Assembly (NCBI GenBank): GCA_963682175.1
Contig: OY821781.1
Location: forward strand, 38,081,254 to 38,145,253
DNA length: 64,000 bases
DNA from: Triglochin maritima
Lineage: Eukaryota; Streptophyta; Magnoliopsida; Alismatales; Juncaginaceae
Reading direction: 5' to 3'
In this document: positions 57,813-64,000 of the stretch, piece after piece
How the letters are laid out: every line of letters begins with the position of its first letter
Numbering within the stretch: the stretch's first letter is position 1
The notes under the pieces: generated by a model
Database searches by the model: none
What the model was told of the DNA's origin: nothing
Seen by the model: only the letters and a program-made list of their open reading frames with translations
Program-made: the position numbers and the translations under genes

Positions 57813-57895
57813 AATAAACAAAACTACAAGGGTTGATTTGCAAACAAAGTCAAAATAAACAAACCTACAAGGGTTGATTTGCAAACAAAGTCAAA
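57813..57895 (+). repeat. 41-bp tandem duplication upstream of the DUF2358 gene
   Basis: The unit CTACAAGGGTTGATTTGCAAACAAAGTCAAAA begins at 57824 and again at 57865, with AATAAACAAA before each; only one or two differences. It lies 130-210 bp upstream of the start codon, in the probable leader or core promoter. Confidence 0.88.
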
Positions 57896-57970
57896 AACCC
57901 AACGAACCCACCAAAACAGTCCATTCCAGACCAACTCCCAAGCTTATCTTCCTTCCCCTCCCCCCAAAAA

Positions 57971-58003
57971 ATGCCCAAAACCCTAACCCTAACCCTAATC
58001 TAA
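57971..58003 (+). promoter_or_regulatory. Upstream ORF built from telo-box repeats
   Basis: AAACCCTAACCCTAACCCTAA (57978-57998) is a triple telo-box of the plant telomere-like type common in promoters or leaders of growth-related and plastid genes. An ATG at 57971 reads through it as a ten-residue peptide (MPKTLTLTLI) and stops at 58001-58003, 18 bp before the main start codon. If transcription begins upstream, this short uORF could dampen translation of the main frame; that is inference. Confidence 0.6.
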
Positions 58004-58021
58004 ACCCCCAATCCCTCGTCC

Positions 58022-60083
58022 ATGGCTCTCCTCCTCCCCTTCCCCGACCCCTCCCTCACTCCCAAACCCTTCTACCCTCGAAAACCCAGGGTTTCGTGCA
58101 AAATCGCGGACGGGAACCGCGTGATTAGGGTTTCCGACCCCGTGAGGGACCCCGGAAGCGTTTACGCGTCGATTCTGGCTTCTAATAGTGTGGTGGTTGA
58201 GAAGGAGAGGAAGGGAGATGGAGGGGATAGGAGGAAGTATTACGTGAATTTGGGTTACGCGATTAGGACGCTCAGAGAGGAGTTTCCGGTCGTGTTCTAC
58301 AAAGAGCCGAGCTTCGATATCTACAGGTTTGGGTGGAAAGATGTGGGTTTTTGATATTGGGTTTGTGAAAGTTGCTTGCTTTGTGTGTTTTTTGGTTTTC
58401 CGATGTCTAACAGGAAATTTTCGTGTAAGTGGAGAATTTAACTTATGAAATGACTTCTAGGTGATTGATAATCGGAAGAAACAAATTTATAAAGTTTCGA
58501 TGTCTAATTTTATTAATTGTACATAAACCATCACTAAGTATAGCAGCCTGAGAAGATGTTCTCGGTATAATCGTGTGACAATTTTGTGGGTCGTGTTTCA
58601 TTGTGCGGTTTCAGCTATGACAGTTCTGCCCAAAAGTATAACATGTCCCATTGGAAATTTCATAGAATAGGAGTAGAGCTGTATTGATACCACATGGCTT
58701 TGCTAGTCGTTTGGATGGAACCTCTAGGATGAAATTTTCGGAACTGTGGAACAATAGGAGTGGGATGTTTTGTTTGACTTGAATCCTGTAATTTTGGAGA
58801 ATGTAATACAAATATTGCACTAACATAGTTTAACATTGACTCTAGAGAAAGGAAGAAGAAAGTCGGAAAAGGAGAATACCATAAACAGCCTAGCTGCTAA
58901 AAATGTTTCATGGCTAACATGTGAGTACAATAGGACATATTTGTTGACTTTGATTGCGTAATTAGTGATTTGAAGGTTAAAATTTGAAGGTTAGGATCTT
59001 GCTTGAGGTGATTGTGAGAAGAGACCAGAAGACAGTTGGAAATGATAAAAGAATTAGTTGAGTTGTTGAAAATATATTACTCCCATGATATTTCATTAGA
59101 TTATATCCAAATCCATAGCATGAAGAATCTTTCTTATTCTGTCTCTTTATTAGTCTTGATGTTTGCACTAGGAAGCTTCTACAATACAACTGGATGAGTT
59201 CCATCTCTGATGTGTAATGAAAGATGTATATCTTCTCTGGGAAGAGTGCATTGGATAGGAATGACGATGATTGTAGTTTATTCAGGGTGTTCAAATAGAA
59301 ACATATTGAGACTATTAAAGGATGGATTTGGTTCCTCGGCCAATGGTTCTTAGTTTAAGTTTTATAAGCATTGGTACCTTAAAAGAAAATGACAGATGAT
59401 TTCTTCCACGAGATAAGTTTCTTTTGCAACTGCTTTAGATAAGTCCACATTATGTTCCAAATACATACATGTTTATATAAATATCATGAAGTGGGTTTTT
59501 ATTGGTTCTAGTCAATCTGCCAAAGGGTAGAACTCACATATTTGTATTGGTAAGTGCTATTTATTCCTAATATTTTTCTCATTTGATCTATTGGTCCAGG
59601 GATGATATTGTCTTCAAAGATCCTTTCAACACCTTTTCCGGCATCGAAAACTACAAGCTCATATTCTGGGCTTTGCGTCTCAATGGTCGATTCTTTTTCA
59701 AGACCTTGTGGATCGATTTAGTGTCTGTCTGGCAGCCTGCTGAGAATATCATTATGATTCGGTGGACTGTCCATGGTATCCCTAGAGTTCCATGGGAGAG
59801 CCGTGGTCGCTTTGACGGCACATCCGAGTACAAACTCGACAAGGAGGGCAAGATATATGAGCATCGAGTGGACAATGTTGCTATAAATAATCCCCCCAAG
59901 TTCCGAATGCGGCCCGTCGAGCAACTCATTCTCTCTCTTGGCTGCCCTTCCACACCAAAACCAACATGCTTTGAGAATGTTTCCTACTATATCATCTCAT
60001 ACATGCCTTTCCTGGTGAGGTTTACTTGGGTGAGGTACTATCTAGCTCTTCACCTAACTCTTGCTTGGAAATCTGCCAGATAA
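58022..60083 (+). CDS. DUF2358 family protein, probably plastid-targeted
   Basis: Exons 58022-58326 and 59600-60083 (donor ACAG/GTTTGG, acceptor TCCAG/GG) give 263 codons in phase (262 aa). The N-terminus, MALLLPFPDPSLTPKPFYPRK.., is poor in acidic residues and rich in Pro, Ser and basic residues, as a chloroplast transit peptide would be. The DUF2358 domain, an NTF2/SnoaL-like fold by family description, runs from about NLGYAIRTL (76-84) through DDIVFKDPFNTFSGIENYKLIFW to EYKLDKEGKIYEHRVDNV. The C-terminus is hydrophobic and aromatic. The biochemical role of the family is not established and none is claimed here. The 1.27-kb intron contains no recognised insertion. A short uORF and tandem duplication lie just upstream. 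Confidence 0.88.
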
Positions 60084-60989
60084 ATGTTTTGAGGTTATCT
60101 GCGCCAAACATAGAGCAGCAAAAGTTTTGGTGTATTATATGTTGTAACCTTGTAGAGCACACACAAATAGAATGTTAAACATCAGCCGTGCTGTATATAT
60201 TTGTATAGCAAACATATAGTTTTCATTGTGATGTGCATCATTGCTTATAGCTTCATTTTTCTGACTTCCTGCCCATGTGATTGATCTGCAGACTTATGGC
60301 TAGAATTGCTTGTTTTCTTGCTGTTGGTTGGTTTTGCATGTGCTCCTTTTCATTTTAAACTGCAACATTCGAGGGGGGGACGGTCTCATGGTTCATCGCT
60401 TGTCTTGAAGAGCTTTTTGACCTTTTACTTTTGTTGCTATAAACAAAAAAAAAACAGTGCCATGTATGTTAAAAGAAAAAGGTGGTGCTTTGGGGAGTTT
60501 GGGGTGATAATTTGACTGATTCCAAAGCACATATGGACATGGTGATGGTACTATGGTAGTGTTAGGTTTTTCACACATTCTTCTCTTTCAGGTACAACAA
60601 AGATACATTTCTTTAGGAAAACAATGGGTGATAATCATTATGGTTTTTCATTTCAGTGAGGGAGCAGGTTTGAGAAACTTTTTTCCATGATGAAATAATT
60701 GATGTCTCTGCCTGACAGGTGCTAATTTTTTTGGTCAAAAATGTCTTCCCTCTTTTTCAGTCTCACTCTTTTACTCTTGATTAGTCTTCCTTTTTCTCTG
60801 CCAAAGTTCGTTATTAAACACTTCATTTGAGTCAGTTACGTTTCCACACTCTCTGCAATCAGCATTCCACTTGTCATTGGTTGGAATCAAAGAAACAAAA
60901 AACAAACAAACAAAGGTTTACTGCGCTTTGAGCGTTGGGTCCCATATTTATAATCCAACTTTGATCTTCATATCATGATACACTCGCTC
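60084..60989. other. 3' flank of the DUF2358 gene
   Basis: Contains the 3' UTR of the gene and AT-rich intergenic DNA. No further gene recognised. Confidence 0.5.
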
Positions 60990-61506
60990 GGTTGAAAAAT
61001 ACTTACGTCATCACTAACCATGACCTAGACGACCTGGTCATCAGCACTCTCTCTCTTCAAAATCAACTTTCTCTCTCTTCCACATCAGCTTTCTCTTTCC
61101 TCAACCCACATTCTTCTCTTTCCTACACTATTCACCTCTTAACCACAACCCAACATAACCCACAACAACCTATCTCTCTTCTCCACATCATTTCGGGGTC
61201 TATCTTGGTAAAATTTTAAAAAAATTAAAAAAAAATCTAAACAATTATAAAACGTATTTTCAAAAAAAAAAATTAAAAAACTAAAACAAAAAATTCTAAA
61301 AATCAAAACAAAAAAAAATAAAAAACAAAAAACAAAATTTAATATTATTTTATTCGACGACCCGGGAATTCCGTTTCAACGCCCGGGGCAGTGACCTGGG
61401 CATCTTCGACCCGTTGTTTTCCCCCGTTAAAAAAAAAAATTCCCCACGACCTGGTCACGACCCGGTCGTGACCCAGGTTTTTATCCCGATAAGGGATGCT
61501 CTTAAA
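60990..61506. mobile_element. Possible Harbinger-like non-autonomous fragment
   Basis: The right end GGGATGCTCTTAAA reads, on the other strand, TTTAAGAGCATCCC, similar to the GAGCAATCTTG and GAGCACCCTTA ends of the Harbinger element at 17093-19694. The body has the same style: CTCTCTC-rich, then A-rich AAAATTAAAAAAA tracts, then GC-rich CGACCCGG and GACCTGGTC words with several palindromes (GGTCACGACC, GGTCGTGACC). The left end was not found. Confidence 0.45.
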
Positions 61507-62264
61507 TGTTTTCAAATCTGGGATCTAGGCTTCAACTGGCTTCGTATATATTACTAAATGCGTTTTTTTCTTGTGCACAAAAATCATTTCTCATTTAGAA
61601 ACGTCTGACTTAGATCACCCGATTTCAATTGGGTCGCTTTCGATTTTAGCAGACTTATTAGTTGATTTTAGCATTCGATTAACCACAGGACCAGAACCGT
61701 CTACCATGGGGTATTGATAGAATCTCAAGCGTGTTTATTGAACACTAAAATTAAAATGTACTTTGTTAATCTAATTCAGGTTACGAAATCTCATCATTGA
61801 GATCTATTTTGAAACTTCATTATTCTAATAACTCATAAAGTCTATCAATAATCAAGATTGTGTCAGTTTAAGTGCTAAATTGTAAATTAAAATTCGTGCA
61901 GTTAACTTTAACTTTAAACGTCACAACACATTCATAACTTCAGGTGACCTTCTCTAGTCTTATATTTTCTTTTAGAAACAAATGTCTTTTCCCACACTTA
62001 TTTCACTTTTCTTCATGTGAACCTATAAATGAGTCATGTGACGAAGTGTAAAGTGAAATTCACCGCCCAAATGATGAAAGTCGTCATTGATAACATCAAT
62101 GTCTTAAATCACCAAACCAAACGCACCGCCATCATTATAATCTATATGTTCTTCCTTTCTCTTTTATGGGTCCTATTAAGTTTGTTCCCTCCAATCCTTG
62201 ATGTGATGGAAAAGCAAAGTTGTTGTCATCGACAACTACTAAATGTTAAGAAATGAAATTAATT
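61507..62264. other. AT-rich intergenic DNA
   Basis: No gene or repeat recognised. Confidence 0.5.
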
Positions 62265-62990
62265 TTTGTGAATCGGAATGTGTGTTTTGAGACGGATTCT
62301 AAGCTGGATTCCAACAAGAATTCGGTAATAATCCAAATGTGATTCTGTAATAATCACAGATAGAAAATAAACTTCCAAATTCTGTAAGAATCTCTGAGTC
62401 TTGACAACGAAATTTGTATAGAAAGAAGAAACTAAATTTTTATGACTTCTTGCAATAATCCAAATTCTAAAGACACAATTACTCTCAGTTGTATTTATCA
62501 TAATAACATCATATTTTAATATGTTTATTATTTATGATATTTATTTAATAAACTTGATGAATTTACGATATTTTTTTTAATCCAGACATATTTTCATATT
62601 TTCCGATATTTATCCTCGCTGGTCACATTTCGAGTTTGATCCGGACATTTTCTCTACACCTGCTTTAGATAAATAAATAAATTTCATATACATTGTATTT
62701 TATGATAATTTTTAATATTAGAAAATAACATAAATATTTCTATATTAGTAAATATTCTACATTAGTAAAAAAAAAATCATATCATATCTTACAATAGTAA
62801 TCTAATAACAATATAAATTTAAATCTAAGGGCATATTGGTCATTTAACATTTAGAATCATGAGCAACAATTTTTTTTCCATTCAAACGAATTTTGATTCT
62901 TTTAAGAATCATGATTCTTACATTTTCACTTAGAATCTGAATTCTCACATGAACCCTGTCACCAGAATCCAATCCAAACGCAATCTGATA
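62265..62990 (-). repeat. MITE-like repeat, copy 2
   Basis: Aligns in reverse with 160-719: for example CCAATCCAAACG at its right end, CATTCAAACGAATTTTGATT, CATTTAACATTTAGAATCATGAG, TATTTTATGATAATTTTTAATATTAG and TGACTTCTTGCAATAATCC. Termini GATTGCGTTTGGATTGG (reverse strand) are hAT-MITE-like. Non-coding. Confidence 0.6.
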
Positions 62991-63009
62991 ATCTCAAGGG
63001 TAAATTACG

Positions 63010-63518
63010 GTTTCTTCTTTCGTTACGGTCGAGTAACATGCTAACCTATTGAACTTTAAAACCTCGTACTAACATCCTTAAATTTTGATTTGTATAACTT
63101 CTTATTTTATCCTCTTTTTATAAAAAATATATATATTATTTTTCAATATATACATTGTTTTTCTCAATTTGTTTTAGCGTTGTTTGCTAAACATTTTCTA
63201 ATATATCTTTGTGGTAAAGTTTAAGTCAAATCAGATGACGAACTTGTTTCAAATTTCAGTTTGATTTTGAACCAATTAGTCTCAAATTTGAGTAAAATTT
63301 GACGTCTGATTTGATTCAAACTTTACCATATGATACATTAGAAGTATGTTTGACAAACAACACAAAATTGAGAACAAATGATGAATATGTTCAAAAATAA
63401 CAATTTCTTGATGAGGAGGCGGTCAAAGTGTTACACAAAGTAAAATTTAAAGGTATCAGCATGACGTTTTAAAATTTAAAGGGTCAAAATGATAGTCGAC
63501 CATAATTGAGGGGCAAAC
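63010..63518. repeat. Long fold-back (imperfect inverted repeat, about 510 bp)
   Basis: The left half (63010 to about 63265) pairs with the right half (about 63266-63518) almost without a loop. Paired landmarks, with the right arm read on the other strand, are GTGGTAAAGTTTAAGTCAAA with ATGGTAAAGTTTGAATCAAA, TTCTCAATTTGTTTTAGCGT with TTCTCAATTTTGTGT, and ACTTTAAAACCTCGTACTAA with ATTTTAAAACGTCATGCTGA. It is probably a fold-back or hairpin-type non-autonomous transposon, a potential source of hairpin RNA. No target duplication was identified with confidence. Confidence 0.7.
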
Positions 63519-64000
63519 TCGACACCTTGGTTTTAATTGTTTTACGTGATGCACTGTTTTCTCGGTGAACTCTTTTCCCTCCTTGATCGGTTCACAAAGA
63601 CAAAATGTAAGGTTGGTGGTAACCCTAGTTTTAATTAGCGCGAAAGAAAGGACTCATCAAGTTTCCAACCACCTACTTTAAGTGATTCAACATGAATAAA
63701 ATTGTTGGAGGAACGGGTGACATTTAGAAAATTACTAAAGCAGTGTAATGTGCTAGTTTTGTAATATCAAAGTCGATTGTTATGGTTGCAATACTATCAA
63801 GCTAAGTGGGTTGCATTGCATTACTATTCTGTAGAGACTGTTATGCAAGATGTTAATCTATTATGTAAAGACTTACTGGATTATGTATAAGGCAGGTAGG
63901 GCAAGTAATCTATTCTGTAAAGACTTACTGGATTACGTATAGGGCTTAGTACATTATTGTTGGTGGAATGTTGTTGTTAGAATTTGAAATTTAGTTTTTA
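63519..64000. other. Intergenic DNA with a short tandem duplication
   Basis: No gene. TAATCTATT(A/C)TGTAAAGACTTACTGGATTA(T/C)GTAT occurs at 63854 and again at 63906 (52-bp period, ending about 63945). Confidence 0.6.

Overview
The window looks like a repeat-rich stretch of a flowering-plant nuclear genome, most likely a eudicot. It is AT-rich, its genes have GT..AG introns, and it carries LTR retrotransposons of both the Copia type and a long-LTR type, hAT and PIF/Harbinger DNA transposons, MITEs, and three host genes typical of land plants. I see no rRNA, tRNA, CRISPR or organellar operon. Species cannot be fixed from sequence alone.

Left part (1-31,350): almost entirely transposon-derived. 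A nearly intact Tork/Tnt1-type Copia element (3353-9117, TSD CTAAA) has 858-bp LTRs about 2% apart and one stop codon in its polyprotein. It is followed by two solo LTRs of one family in minus orientation (9601-11366 and 13937-16073) with a further LTR-like piece (12063-12812) between them, a decayed PIF/Harbinger element (17093-19694), and an old, 5'-deleted Copia element (20343-26836, TSD CTTTG) whose integrase is split by a different solo LTR (22562-24597, TSD ATGTA). A GGTCCGGACC-rich hAT-type MITE lies at 28507-28749.

Middle part (31,350-44,100): a TATA box, leader-like segment and T-rich quasi-repetitive intron-like tract lead into a three-level nest. A third solo LTR of the first family (33912-44091, TSD AATAA) contains a decayed DUF659-type hAT transposon (35010-43124). 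That in turn contains a younger, apparently intact BED-finger hAT transposon (36060-40725, TSD GACCAATG) with a three-exon, 704-codon transposase.

Right part (44,100-64,000): three host genes. They are an S-type anion channel of the SLAH2/SLAH3 group (45308-48824, plus strand, 603 aa), a MAKR6-like membrane-associated kinase regulator (49861-50981, minus strand, 209 aa) and a plastid-targeted DUF2358 protein (58022-60083, plus strand, 262 aa). Around them lie MITE-like repeats, a Harbinger-like end and a long fold-back (63010-63518).

The most unusual signal is a shared architecture in the LTRs. Five LTR loci, which look like at least three families, carry arrays of the 10-bp palindrome CGGTCGACCG (three CpGs). 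The sites come in pairs whose starts are almost always 22 bp apart (two helical turns). In the Copia LTR the pairs repeat every 73 bp. The spacers have diverged while the palindromes and their spacing have persisted, which suggests a paired protein-binding platform or silencing target used by unrelated retrotransposons.
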